Assembly (NCBI RefSeq): GCF_900111745.1
Contig: NZ_FOIJ01000002.1
Location: 62,001-126,000, forward strand
Length of the DNA stretch: 64,000 bases
DNA from: Stigmatella erecta
Lineage (GTDB): Bacteria > Myxococcota > Myxococcia > Myxococcales > Myxococcaceae
Reading direction: 5' to 3'
Under the pieces are notes generated by a model. It worked only from the letters and a program-made list of their open reading frames with translations, made no database searches and was not told the DNA's origin. Below, one piece after another: positions 41,736 through 54,023 of this stretch. Numbering within the stretch: position 1 is the stretch's first letter; each line of letters starts with the position of its first letter. The translations under genes were made by a program, and so were the position numbers.

Positions 41736-42880
41736 GAGATGTACCGCTCCATGCCGAACGCGGCGCTGAGGATGACGAGCCCCCCGGCACTGACGGCGAG
41801 CAGCCCCTGGCGCAGCCGGGGACGTTCCTTCAGCAGCAGGGCGAGCGTCAGGAACAGGGGAAAGGCAGAGAGCAGGTAGCGCCCCATGCCCATGAAGTCC
41901 TTGGTGGACAGGGCGGGCATGCCCACGATGGCCAGGGTGAAGACGGCATAGCCCCACCCGAGCCTGCGGGCGGTGGGCCAGACCAGGCCCAGCGCGAGGA
42001 AGGTGAGCAGCGCGTGGGTGATGAACCGCCCCACCACCTCCGCGTTGTTGCCCGAAAAGAACACGGCCTTGAACCAAGCCAGCTTGAGCCAGGTGCGCCA
42101 CCCCGGCGCCTGGTCCCACCCCGGCGCGCCCTGGACCTCCACGAAGGCGAAGGGCGCGCCGAAGGTCTCCCCCAGGTAGAGCACATAGGCGATGAACCCG
42201 GCCGCGGACAGCACGGGGAGCACATCCCAGAGGTCCCAGCGCAGCCCCCGCTCGCGCTTCCACTCCAGCCGGCGCACCAGCAGCCCCAGCACCACCGCGG
42301 GGGCCACGGGCCGGGCGGCGGTGGCGAACGCGCCCAGCACCACGGCGGGCACCAGGTAGCCCTTCTCCAGAAGCAGGAAGGCGCCCACCACCAGCACCAG
42401 GAACAGGGCGTCCGAATACATGACGCCGTAGAGGTAGAAGGCGAACGGATACAGGCTGATGAGCATCCCGGCCTGAAGCGCGGTGGTGGGGTCCACCCGG
42501 GTGCCCGCCCAGCGGGTGAAGAGCACCATGGCCAGCGGTCCACACAGCAGCGTCACGGTGATGCCCGCCGTGTAGACGGACAGGCCCAGCCCCATGAAGA
42601 GCTGAATGGCCAGCGGGTAGAGCGGGAAGAACGCCACCGAGCTCTGCTGGCCCGGCGTGTACGTGTAGCCCTCCTCGGCGATGCGCTTGTACCAGCTCGC
42701 ATCCCAGGCCACCCAGCCCATGGACAGGTAGTCGTCCAGGCGCAACACGGGCGCCGCGGGGTCTTTGTGGTGGAAGTACCAGGCGCCCGCCGCCGCCGCT
42801 GCGGCACAGGCGGCGACGGAGACCAGAACCAGGAGCGCGATGGTGAGCGGCGGAGAGCGGTTCATGCGGGGGCGAGGCAT
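41732..42880 (-). CDS. Integral membrane mannosyltransferase (PIG-V-like)
   Basis: A 382-residue protein with about nine hydrophobic segments. The luminal/periplasmic motif AWDASWYKRIAEEGY near residue 57-72 is the hallmark W-D-x-x-W-Y-x-x-I-A-x-x-G-Y of GPI mannosyltransferase 2 (PIG-V) relatives, and SSVAFFPLYPLAIQL follows as in that family. Bacterial members use polyprenyl-phosphate sugars to modify lipids or proteins. It is coupled to a methyltransferase. The ATG at 42880 is used; an ATG 15 nt downstream is an equally good candidate. Confidence 0.8.
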   Translation of the reverse strand: MPRPRMNRSPPLTIALLVLVSVAACAAAAAAGAWYFHHKDPAAPVLRLDDYLSMGWVAWDASWYKRIAEEGYTYTPGQQSSVAFFPLYPLAIQLFMGLGLSVYTAGITVTLLCGPLAMVLFTRWAGTRVDPTTALQAGMLISLYPFAFYLYGVMYSDALFLVLVVGAFLLLEKGYLVPAVVLGAFATAARPVAPAVVLGLLVRRLEWKRERGLRWDLWDVLPVLSAAGFIAYVLYLGETFGAPFAFVEVQGAPGWDQAPGWRTWLKLAWFKAVFFSGNNAEVVGRFITHALLTFLALGLVWPTARRLGWGYAVFTLAIVGMPALSTKDFMGMGRYLLSAFPLFLTLALLLKERPRLRQGLLAVSAGGLVILSAAFGMERYIS

Positions 42881-42965
42881 GGTCCAGACCTCGGCCCCCG
42901 GTCAAGGGGCTTGGTGATGCCGGGAGCCGTTCCCGGGCACCTCCAGGCCCCCGGCCCGCCTCCTG

Positions 42966-45199
<2,234 letters not shown>

Positions 45200-45200
<1 letters not shown>

Positions 45201-46498
45201 CACGCACGCTCCAGAATCACCGCGGCCCCCAGGCCGCCAGCGGCACAGACGGTGCACAGCACCGTGTTCTTGTTCCGGCGCTTCAGCTCCTGGAGCGCCT
45301 GGGTGACGATGCGCGCCCCGGTCGCCCCGAACGGGTGGCCCAGGGCAATGGAGCCGCCGTTCACGTTGACCCGCTCCCGGTCCACCTCGCCCACCGGGGC
45401 GCTCCACCCGGCCTTCTTGGCGAAGGCGGGCGAGGCGAGCGCCTGGATGTTGCTGGCCACCTGGGCCGCGAACGCCTCGTGCATCTCCACGAGATCAATG
45501 TCCGAGAGCTTCATGCCCGCGCGCTGCAGCGCCACGGGCACCGCGTAGGCGGGCCCTTGCAGCAGCTGGTCCGCCGGGTCCGTGGCGGCATACGCGTGGG
45601 CCCGCAGGTAGCCCAGGGGCTCGTACCCGAGCGCCCGGGCCTTCTCCTCGCTCATGAGCAGCAGCGCGGCGGCGCCGTCCGTGAGCGGCGAGGCATTGCC
45701 TGCGGTGATGCTGCCGTACTTGCGGTCGAACGCCGGCTTGAGCTGGGCGAGCGCCTCCAGGCTCGTATCCCCCCGGACGATGTTGTCCTTGGCGGCCACA
45801 TCCTCGTAGCGGGGCGGGATGACGAGGCGCATCACCTCCTGGTCGAAGCGGCCCTCTTGCCAGGCCCGGGCGGCGTTCTGGTGCGAGGCCAGGGCGATGC
45901 GGTCCTGCTCCTCGCGCGAGATGCCGTTCTCCTTGGCCATCTTCTCGGCGCTCTCGCCCATCGTCATGCCGGTGGAGTACTCGGCGATGGCGGGGGGCAC
46001 GGGCAGCAAGTCCCGCCCCTGGAGCTTCTGGAAGGGCTTGAGCTTCTCGGCGAGGCTCTTGGCCTTGGAGGAGGCCACCAGCGCGTGCGCCAGGGGCCTG
46101 CTGGTGAAGATGGGCGCGTCCGACATGGACTCGGTGCCCCCGGCGATGATGACGTCCGCCTCCCCCACCGCGATGGCGTTGGCCGCCGTCGTCATGGCCT
46201 GGATGGAGGTGGCGCACGCGCGCGCCACGGTGAACGCTTCAATCTTGCGCGGCAGCCCCGCGGCGATGACCACCTCGCGCGCGATGGAGGGGGCCGTCAG
46301 CGAGGGGATGACCTGGCCGAAGACCACCTGGTTGATTTCATTCGGATCGATGTCCGCCCGCTGCACCAGCTCCTGAACCACCGCCTTGCCCAGCTCCAAC
46401 GCGGTCAGTCCGGAGAAGACGCTGCCCGCCTTCACGAACGGGGTCCGCAAGCCGCGGACGATGGCCACCCGTGGGTGACCGTTTCTCTCACGTGCCAT
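45200..46498 (-). CDS. fadI: Acetyl-CoA acyltransferase (3-ketoacyl-CoA thiolase)
   Basis: A 432-residue thiolase, beta subunit of the fatty oxidation complex. The nucleophilic Cys is in ARACATSIQAM, the catalytic His in GHPFGATGARI, and the second Cys in CTVCAAGGLGAAV, so it appears active. EMHEAFAAQVASNIQAL is the usual helix before the active site. The ATG at 46498 (MARERNGHPRVAIVRG) is preferred over a GTG 9 nt upstream. It is the promoter-proximal gene of the fadI-fadJ operon. Confidence 0.93.
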
Positions 46499-46528
46499 GT
46501 GCCTCACCCTCCGACTGCGAGTGAGGTG

Positions 46529-46581
46529 CTTCTAATGGCCTCTTTCGCGGTGCGTCAACGAAAGATTGACTCGAAAATCAA
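46529..46581 (-). promoter_or_regulatory. Candidate promoter and operator of fadI-fadJ
   Basis: On the minus strand a -35 TTGACG (46553-46558) is followed after 18 nt by TAGAAG (46529-46534). Immediately upstream, TTGATTTTCGAGTCAA (46566-46581) is an imperfect 16-bp palindrome with TTGA/TCAA arms, plausible as a regulator site. Confidence 0.4.
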
Positions 46582-46634
46582 CCCTGTCCGCCTCCGAGCG
46601 TTCGCGCGGATGGGGGACGGGCGGACAGGCGGGC

Positions 46635-47681
46635 CTACGGGGCCCGCGAGCCCTGGCGAAGCGCGGCGCCATGGCGGTGCACCGCCTCGACGAGGAACTT
46701 CGCGGCCTCGGGGTCCGTGGGCGGAAGGATGCCGTGGCCCAGGTTGAAGATGTGCCCCACGGGGCCCGCCCGCTGGAGGATGTCCACCACCCGCTCCTCC
46801 AACTCCTCGCGGGGCAGGAACAGGTGCAGCGGGTCCAGGTTGCCCTGCACCGCCACGTCCGGGCCCAGCACGCGCCGGCCCTCGTCCGCGGGGAGGCGCC
46901 AGTCCAGGCCGATGACGTCCGCGCCCGTGCGCTTGAGCAGCGGCAGGTGGGGGGACATGCCCGTGCCGAAGACGATGACGGGCACCCCCGTGGCCTGCAG
47001 CTCCTTCACCATGCGCGTGAGGTAGGGCAGGCTGAAGCGCTCGAAGTCGTAGGGGGAGAGCTCGCCGCCCCACGAGTCGAAAATCTGGACGATCTTCGCC
47101 CCCGCCTCCACCTGCATCTTCAGGTAGGGGATGAGCGTGTCGGTGAGCTTCTGGAAGAACGTGTGGGCCAGCTTCGGCTGCTCGAAGAGCAGGCGCTTGA
47201 TGAGGATGTAGCTCTTGGAGCCGCCGCCCTCGACCATGTAGGCCGCCAGGGTGAACGGCGCCCCGGCGAAGCCGATGACGGGCACCGAGTCATTCAGCGC
47301 CTTGCGCGTGCGGCGGATGGCCTCGGCGACGAAGCCCGTGCCCTCCACGGGGTCCGGCACGGCGAGCCGCTCGATGTCCGCGGCGGTGCGCACGGGCTGG
47401 GGAAAGTGAGGCCCCTTGTCCCCCAGCTCCAGGGTGATGCCCATCGCCTCCACGGGGATGAGGATGTCCGAGAAGATGATGGCCGCGTCCACGCCCAGGC
47501 GGGTGACGGGCTGCACGGTGACCTCGGCGGCGAGGTCCGGGTGCTTGCACAGGTCGAGGAACGCGATGTTGCCGCGAATGGCGCGGTACTCCGGCAGGTA
47601 GCGCCCCGCCTGACGCATGAGCCACACCGGCGTGGTGTCGGTGGGCTGCCGGCGAGCGGCCTTCAACAATCTGTCATTCAT
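46635..47681 (-). CDS. hemE: Uroporphyrinogen decarboxylase
   Basis: A 348-residue enzyme that decarboxylates uroporphyrinogen III to coproporphyrinogen III in haem synthesis. The N-terminal signature PVWLMRQAGRYLPEYRAIR is intact, followed by FSDILIPVEAMG and GFAGAPFTLAAYMVEGG, then FDSWGGELSPYDF and GLDWR. Length and order match HemE. The ATG at 47681 has GAGGG 7 nt upstream. No other haem gene is adjacent. Confidence 0.96.
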   Translation of the reverse strand: MNDRLLKAARRQPTDTTPVWLMRQAGRYLPEYRAIRGNIAFLDLCKHPDLAAEVTVQPVTRLGVDAAIIFSDILIPVEAMGITLELGDKGPHFPQPVRTAADIERLAVPDPVEGTGFVAEAIRRTRKALNDSVPVIGFAGAPFTLAAYMVEGGGSKSYILIKRLLFEQPKLAHTFFQKLTDTLIPYLKMQVEAGAKIVQIFDSWGGELSPYDFERFSLPYLTRMVKELQATGVPVIVFGTGMSPHLPLLKRTGADVIGLDWRLPADEGRRVLGPDVAVQGNLDPLHLFLPREELEERVVDILQRAGPVGHIFNLGHGILPPTDPEAAKFLVEAVHRHGAALRQGSRAP

Positions 47682-47845
47682 GGAGGTGCCCTCTGGCGCC
47701 ACCGGGCGCCCTGCCCCCGGCCATACCGGACTTCGGCCCGGAAGTCCTGCCCCTCGCTCAGGGAACGCCCACAAACGGCCAGGGCCGGACCCGCTGCTTG
47801 GAGCGGAGCCGGCCCCGGGAGGCGCCCTGTGCCCCAGAGGGGGCC

Positions 47846-50221
<2,376 letters not shown>

Positions 50222-50431
50222 GTTGAGTGCAACTCCCGGCGCGGATGCGATGAGCGCTACAGGGGGCCCGCGCTCGCCCGTACTGCAACCTTCCACCACT
50301 GCTTGAGCGGCCGAGTCAACGCGCCCCTATACTGAGGAGGCGATTGACGCAGAGCGGTGGACCGCCAGCGGACATCGGAGGGCGTCCGGGGGGCACCACG
50401 CAGGAATGATCAGGGCGGCAAAAACGTATGC

Positions 50432-50460
50432 TTGACACGGGGGGAGGTGGCCGATACAAG
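50432..50460 (+). promoter_or_regulatory. Sigma-70 promoter of the tRNA-Val/tRNA-Asp operon
   Basis: Perfect -35 TTGACA (50432-50437), 17-nt spacer, -10 TACAAG (50455-50460). Predicted start is near 50467, about 20 nt before tRNA-Val. Confidence 0.75.
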
Positions 50461-50487
50461 GCCGCCCATCGACGCGGCGGTGGCCGA

Positions 50488-50559
50488 GGGCGGATAGCTC
50501 AGCGGTAGAGCGTCGCCCTTACAAGGCGAGGGTCACAGGTTCGATCCCTGTTCCGCCCA
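50488..50559 (+). tRNA. tRNA-Val (anticodon UAC)
   Basis: A cloverleaf folds fully: acceptor GGGCGGA with TCCGCCC, D-arm GCTC/GAGC, anticodon stem TCGCC/GGCGA with loop CTTACAA (anticodon TAC), and T-arm ACAGG/CCTGT with TTCGATC. Discriminator is A; CCA is not encoded. It lies 8 nt upstream of tRNA-Asp. Confidence 0.97.
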
Positions 50560-50567
50560 AGAGTTGT

Positions 50568-50644
<77 letters not shown>

Positions 50645-50647
50645 ATA

Positions 50648-50700
50648 GAAGGGCCTGGAATCGAGAGGGAAACCTCAAAGATTCCAGGCCCTTCGTATTT
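50648..50700 (+). terminator. Intrinsic terminator after tRNA-Asp
   Basis: A 15-bp perfect stem, GAAGGGCCTGGAATC (50648-50662) with its complement (50680-50694), 17-nt loop, then GTATTTTC. It ends the tRNA operon and may also stop minus-strand transcription. Confidence 0.85.
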
Positions 50701-50863
50701 TCAGCGCTCGGGCTTCGCCTTCGGTGCGATCTCCGTCTCCAGGCTGTCTCCAGAAATCTGGGACGCCGCTTCATCGAGCAGGCTGATCGCCGCGTCCTTA
50801 GCCGCCGGGGACAGGTGCATGTAGCGCTGGGCGGTGGAGAGGTTCTCGTGCCCGGCCTGGGCT
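50701..50863 (-). pseudogene. Tyrosine recombinase (phage integrase) C-terminal remnant
   Basis: About 54 codons remain. The minus strand reads AGHENLSTAQRYMHLSPAA and ends in KAKPER then a stop. This matches the end of a tyrosine recombinase: the LGH-like motif, then the nucleophile Tyr in QRYMHL. Everything upstream, including both catalytic Arg regions, is missing, and the break coincides with the edge of an inserted MITE. It is the relic of the integrase that used the tRNA-Asp att site, in the usual position next to attL. Confidence 0.75.
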
Positions 50864-50992
50864 TGCCCCGGTTTGGTGGCTCTCCCTCACTTCGTGTGGT
50901 TCAGCGGCAGCGAGCAGGCGAGCCCCGCTCGTGCGGCTGTCCGCATGCCCCAGGATCCACACAAACTGCGGGAGAGCCACTAAACCGGGGCA
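50864..50992. mobile_element. 129-bp MITE with about 36-bp terminal inverted repeats
   Basis: The left end starts TGCCCCGGTTTGGTGGCTCT and the right end, reversed, starts TGCCCCGGTTTAGTGGCTCT. The similarity extends about 36 bp with five mismatches. A 4-bp direct repeat GGCT lies at 50860-50863 and 50993-50996. TG...CA ends and the short duplication suggest mobilisation by an IS3-like transposase, as inference. There is no coding capacity. Confidence 0.75.
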
Positions 50993-51125
50993 GGCTCAGA
51001 ACACCTACTTCAGCCGCATGCTGACCCAGCAGCGGGAGGCGTTCTATGATGACGCCGTCCGCCTCCTGCGCCTGTTGCAACGCCCAGGCGCAGTGCGCCG
51101 CCTCATGCTGCGCGCCACCCCCTGA
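50993..51125 (+). pseudogene. C-terminal fragment of an unrecognised gene
   Basis: From the MITE edge the plus strand reads AQNTYFSRMLTQQREAFYDD, then AVRLLRLLQRPGAVRRLMLRATP and a stop. It has a plausible amphipathic helical pattern but no family was recognised. If the MITE and one GGCT copy are removed in silico the frame stays open a short way leftward, so this could be the tail of a gene truncated earlier. It converges with the nuclease-like gene. Confidence 0.35.
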
Positions 51126-51145
51126 AAAGACTTAGCCCCTCTGGC

Positions 51146-51778
51146 TTAGCGCCCCGTCAGGCAGAAGAATTCCAGCGTCGCGTACCGGAACCGAGCGTCG
51201 CCGAGCGGGAAGCTCATGGTTGCGCGCTTGCGATCCCAACGAGGACTGTCCTTCGCGAACGCGTCAAGCGCCTTCTCCCAGCCCGGAGGGAAGAACTCGC
51301 CTTTTGCACCTTCGTTGATCACGAGCTGGGCCGCGATGCCGATATCGTCGGAACCCCACTGGAGTTCGCTCCACTTCGTGAGGTCGTGCGCCAGGCCGCC
51401 GTTCACGCTCCCGAACGCCTTGGACGCAGGGCCCCACCACCAAGCGCGGGTCTTGATCTCGATCCACACACGTGGCCCCTTGTCCTTAACGATGGCCTCG
51501 TCACGCCACGGCGCGACGAGGAGATCCATTGCCTGCGCCGACAACATGCCTGTGATCCCGTAATCACGCGGTTTAGCCTCCTCGATGACGCAGACCTCAG
51601 CGGGGAGGTCCTCCGTCCAGGACCACGACTCAAGCGCGAGCGCAAACTCACCCTTCCACCAGTTTTCGTACTGCCGCTGGTGCCCTTCGAGCGCAGGCCA
51701 TCGGTGTCGCTGATGCACGAGCACGCCGCGCATGACATCAATGACAGAGCCCGCGAGTGCGTCCAGCGTCCAACTCAT
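51146..51778 (-). CDS. PD-(D/E)XK nuclease-like protein of a three-gene island operon
   Basis: A 210-residue protein of unknown family. Residues 73-115 suggest a restriction-endonuclease fold: Asp85 in SAQAMDLLVAPW, then Glu107 and Lys109 in VWIEIKTRAWW, the D...ExK arrangement of PD-(D/E)XK nucleases. The rest is Trp-rich (ENWWKGEF, SWSWTEDL). No signal peptide or membrane segment. The ATG at 51778 has AGGAGGGAAG directly upstream. The gene overlaps the STAS-like gene by 4 nt, so it is translated as part of the same operon. A DNA- or RNA-cleaving effector is a reasonable hypothesis; a non-catalytic REase-fold protein is the main alternative. Confidence 0.7.
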   Translation of the reverse strand: MSWTLDALAGSVIDVMRGVLVHQRHRWPALEGHQRQYENWWKGEFALALESWSWTEDLPAEVCVIEEAKPRDYGITGMLSAQAMDLLVAPWRDEAIVKDKGPRVWIEIKTRAWWWGPASKAFGSVNGGLAHDLTKWSELQWGSDDIGIAAQLVINEGAKGEFFPPGWEKALDAFAKDSPRWDRKRATMSFPLGDARFRYATLEFFCLTGR

Positions 51779-52101
51779 CTTCCCTCCTGCAGTTCGCGGA
51801 CTGCTCGCAGGCTTCGTGAGAGCACTAGTCGCCCGACTGAGTCGAGCCCTTCGAAACGAAGAAGGCGCTTCCATTCATCCAGCGGCCGAAAGCGACGAAG
51901 CTCCAAAACGAACGCGTTGGTGAAGCCGGAGCTGAGAGTTCCCGCTCCGCTAAAGTCAACGACCACCTCTCCCTTCAGCACCTCGTCCTGCACGCGCGCC
52001 GCGAGCACTGGGCCGTTCTCGGGGGAAAGTCCACCACCGGCGCCAATTACCTCACGAACCCGCACCTCTTGCAGTCCGTTGTCAGCCCCAGACGTCGCCA
52101 T
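51775..52101 (-). CDS. STAS-like (DUF4325-type) domain protein
   Basis: A 108-residue protein. Residues 44-70 (GEVVVDFSGAGTLSSGFTNAF) match the pattern of DUF4325/STAS-like domains, where a hydrophobic strand ending DF is followed by a Ser/Thr-containing loop and a helix. In STAS anti-sigma antagonists the equivalent Ser is phosphorylated by a GHKL kinase, and a GHKL ATPase is encoded immediately upstream. The ATG at 52101 has GAGG 6 nt upstream; it overlaps the end of the ATPase gene by 20 nt and the nuclease-like gene by 4 nt. An antagonist or switch role between the two is inferred. Confidence 0.75.
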   Translation of the reverse strand: MATSGADNGLQEVRVREVIGAGGGLSPENGPVLAARVQDEVLKGEVVVDFSGAGTLSSGFTNAFVLELRRFRPLDEWKRLLRFEGLDSVGRLVLSRSLRAVRELQEGR

Positions 52102-52966
52102 GCTCATCCTCGTCTTCATCTGCATCAGGGGCACGGACCGGTAGGGTGACGACGGCCAAAACTCCCGGATACTCATTCCCGTTCAAGAAGACGCCGACAT
52201 TGTCGCGACCGTTTCGCAGCTCGAACCATGCTCCCTTTGAACAGAGGAACATGGAACCGCCCTTCGCCTGAATGATGTCCCGAAGGAGTTTGAGCCCTTG
52301 GCCGAGGTTGTGAGTCGAACTCTTGCTGGTCACGTTCGCCGTCATGGCCAGCCGGATGGCATCGACGTCCCGAAGGACCGAATATGTCCGCCTGAGCGTT
52401 TCCCGAAAGCCGATACCCATGTCCGCGACAGCGAAGCGTACCTCGCGCTCGTTGGCAAATGAGCGGGCAGACAAGAAGCCTCCCACCTGTGATTCCGCGT
52501 GATCCAGCACATTCTGCGCCAGCTCCATGAGCGTGAGGTTCAACCGGTGCTCGTCGCTTTCCGAGAGCCCCATCTGCCGCCGCACGAGCGATACCATCTC
52601 CGCGAGCTCGGACAGGGGACGAGTACGGAACTGCCGGACGGGCGTCGTGACGCTGCCTGGATGCCCGTCGGGACCGGGGCCAAGGCCGAAAAACTGCTGA
52701 AGCCCGGAGTATCGGCAATAGTTCGTGAGCGGCGGCGGAATCTCAGGCAAGGCGATCCGGAAGGACCTGGCTGCTAGATCGGCCTTGGCCTTGAGGGCGC
52801 AAAGCGTCACGACCGCCGCCGGGCCGAGGAACTGGCAGCTACGAAGATCCAGTTCCACGTCTTCCGACAAGGCGGCACCCGGAGCCTTGCGGCGGAGCCG
52901 CTCCAAGAATGCCTCTACCGAAGACTTCGTGTCGTTGAAGTTGAAGTCGATGGCGACTGTTTGCAC
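52082..52966 (-). CDS. GHKL ATPase with STAS-like N-terminal domain
   Basis: A 294-residue cytosolic protein. Residues 35-60 (VELDLRSCQFLGPAAVVTL) resemble a STAS strand-loop-helix. The C-terminal half is a HATPase: N-box TLMELAQNVLDHAES (Glu148, Asn152), G1 VADMGIGFRETL, G2 THNLGQGLKLLRDII. There is no H-box, so it is not a classical histidine kinase; it is closer to anti-sigma-factor Ser/Thr kinases (SpoIIAB/RsbW) or Hsp90/MutL-like ATPases. The last residues are acidic (DADEDEDEHGD). The GTG start has AGGA 7 nt upstream. It heads the island operon. Confidence 0.78.
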   Translation of the reverse strand: MQTVAIDFNFNDTKSSVEAFLERLRRKAPGAALSEDVELDLRSCQFLGPAAVVTLCALKAKADLAARSFRIALPEIPPPLTNYCRYSGLQQFFGLGPGPDGHPGSVTTPVRQFRTRPLSELAEMVSLVRRQMGLSESDEHRLNLTLMELAQNVLDHAESQVGGFLSARSFANEREVRFAVADMGIGFRETLRRTYSVLRDVDAIRLAMTANVTSKSSTHNLGQGLKLLRDIIQAKGGSMFLCSKGAWFELRNGRDNVGVFLNGNEYPGVLAVVTLPVRAPDADEDEDEHGDVWG

Positions 52967-53071
52967 CTCGCCATCCTACGCTACGGGCGCTGAAGATGGC
53001 CCCTCAGCCCGGAGGCTGCGGGACACTCCCAAGCGCTCTAACAAGGCTCCTACACGCCGTCTCCAGTATGT

Positions 53072-53085
53072 CTCCAAGCTTGGAG
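53072..53085. promoter_or_regulatory. Perfect 14-bp palindrome upstream of the island operon
   Basis: CTCCAAGCTTGGAG lies about 106 nt upstream of the GHKL gene start, in the 235-bp gap before attR. It could be an operator; no clear -35/-10 pair was seen nearby. The rest of the gap contains nothing recognisable. Confidence 0.3.
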
Positions 53086-53201
53086 GGGACTCTGGGCGAC
53101 AGGCGGGACTGGCGGTGACAAGCCCGTGGACTCGAAGTGCCCGGATTCACTCGCGATCCCTCGAAAGGCGTGTGCCGTCGCGGGTTTAGGGCACCCCTCG
53201 T

Positions 53202-53232
53202 CCACGGGTTCAAGTCCCGTACTCCTCGCCAA
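53202..53232 (+). repeat. attR: duplicated 3' end of tRNA-Asp
   Basis: Exact 31-bp copy of 50615-50645. Only the T-arm and acceptor 3' half are present, with unrelated sequence upstream, so it is not a tRNA gene. Confidence 0.85.
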
Positions 53233-53235
53233 ATA

Positions 53236-53275
53236 AAGCCCAGCAACCCTCACGGGTTGCTGGGCTTTTCCTTTT
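53236..53275. terminator. Strong bidirectional terminator next to attR
   Basis: A 14-bp perfect stem, AAGCCCAGCAACCC with GGGTTGCTGGGCTT, 4-nt loop, then TTCCTTTT on plus; on minus the stem runs into TTTATTTGG. It may be the original tRNA-Asp terminator or that of the adjacent integrase. Confidence 0.8.
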
Positions 53276-53318
53276 GCTCTACCCCCTCATGTGCCCCCCG
53301 TGCGCCCCTCTGGCGTGG

Positions 53319-53990
53319 TTAGCCCAGAACGGCTCGGGAATGGGGGATGGACCCGTCCAGCGCCTGCACCGCGCTCTCCCGGGCCTCGGGGGAAAGGTGT
53401 GCATACCGCAGGGTCATCTCGATGGTGGCATGCCCCATCAGCCCCTGGATGACCTTGAGGGCCACGCCTCGCATCGCCAGGTGGCTGCCGTAGGTGTGGC
53501 ACAGGTCGTGCCAGGTGATGGCCCCCTGCTCCCAGGAGATGCCCGCACTTTTTACCGCCCGCGTGAGCCGGTGCTCGGTCATGCTGGCCGTGAGGGGCTG
53601 ACCGCCGGGCTGGCAGAACACGTAAGGGCCGCACAGGTGGCGATGTGCCTTGAGGGCCTCCACCACCGAGACGGGCAGGTCCACGGTTCTTCCCCGCCCT
53701 CCCTTGGGCAGTCCCGTCACCCCCTGCCAGATGGAGCGCCACACCTGGAGTTTGCCATGCGGCAAGTCCAGGTCTCCCCACTGGAGCCAACTCAGCTCCC
53801 CATGCCTCAGCCCCGTCTTGAGCGCCGAGAGGATCAACGTCCGCCACTCCGGCTCGGCGGCGTTGAGCAGGGGCTCGGCTTCCTCGAAGGAGAGAAAGTC
53901 GAAGGCAGGCTTCTCCGTCTTGAACAGCTTGACGCGCGGGACGTGTTCGAGCACGCCCTGTTCCTGGGCCAGTGTCGGGCAGGAGGCTGT
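53319..53990 (-). pseudogene. Second tyrosine recombinase, N-terminally truncated and with a catalytic Arg-to-Cys change
   Basis: About 220 codons of the catalytic domain remain. Arg I is present (ALKTGLRHGELSWLQW), the beta-hairpin Lys region reads LPKGGRGRTVDLP, and the nucleophile Tyr is in MTLRYAHLSP, preceded by LMGHATIE. The HxLRH motif reads HDLCHTYGSHLA, so Arg II is Cys. Upstream, the frame (TLAQEQGVLEHVPRVKLF) meets a stop about 70 nt before 53954, so the DNA-binding arm and core-binding domain are lost. It sits just outside attR in the same orientation as the first remnant, as expected of a second element in the same tRNA site. Confidence 0.85.
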
Positions 53991-54023
53991 CGTCGCTCCC
54001 TTGCTCGCGGGTCATGGGCATAA

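Noticed and set aside
53202-53232. A second tRNA-Asp gene
   Set aside because: Only the 3' half of the tRNA is present; no D-arm or anticodon arm precedes it.
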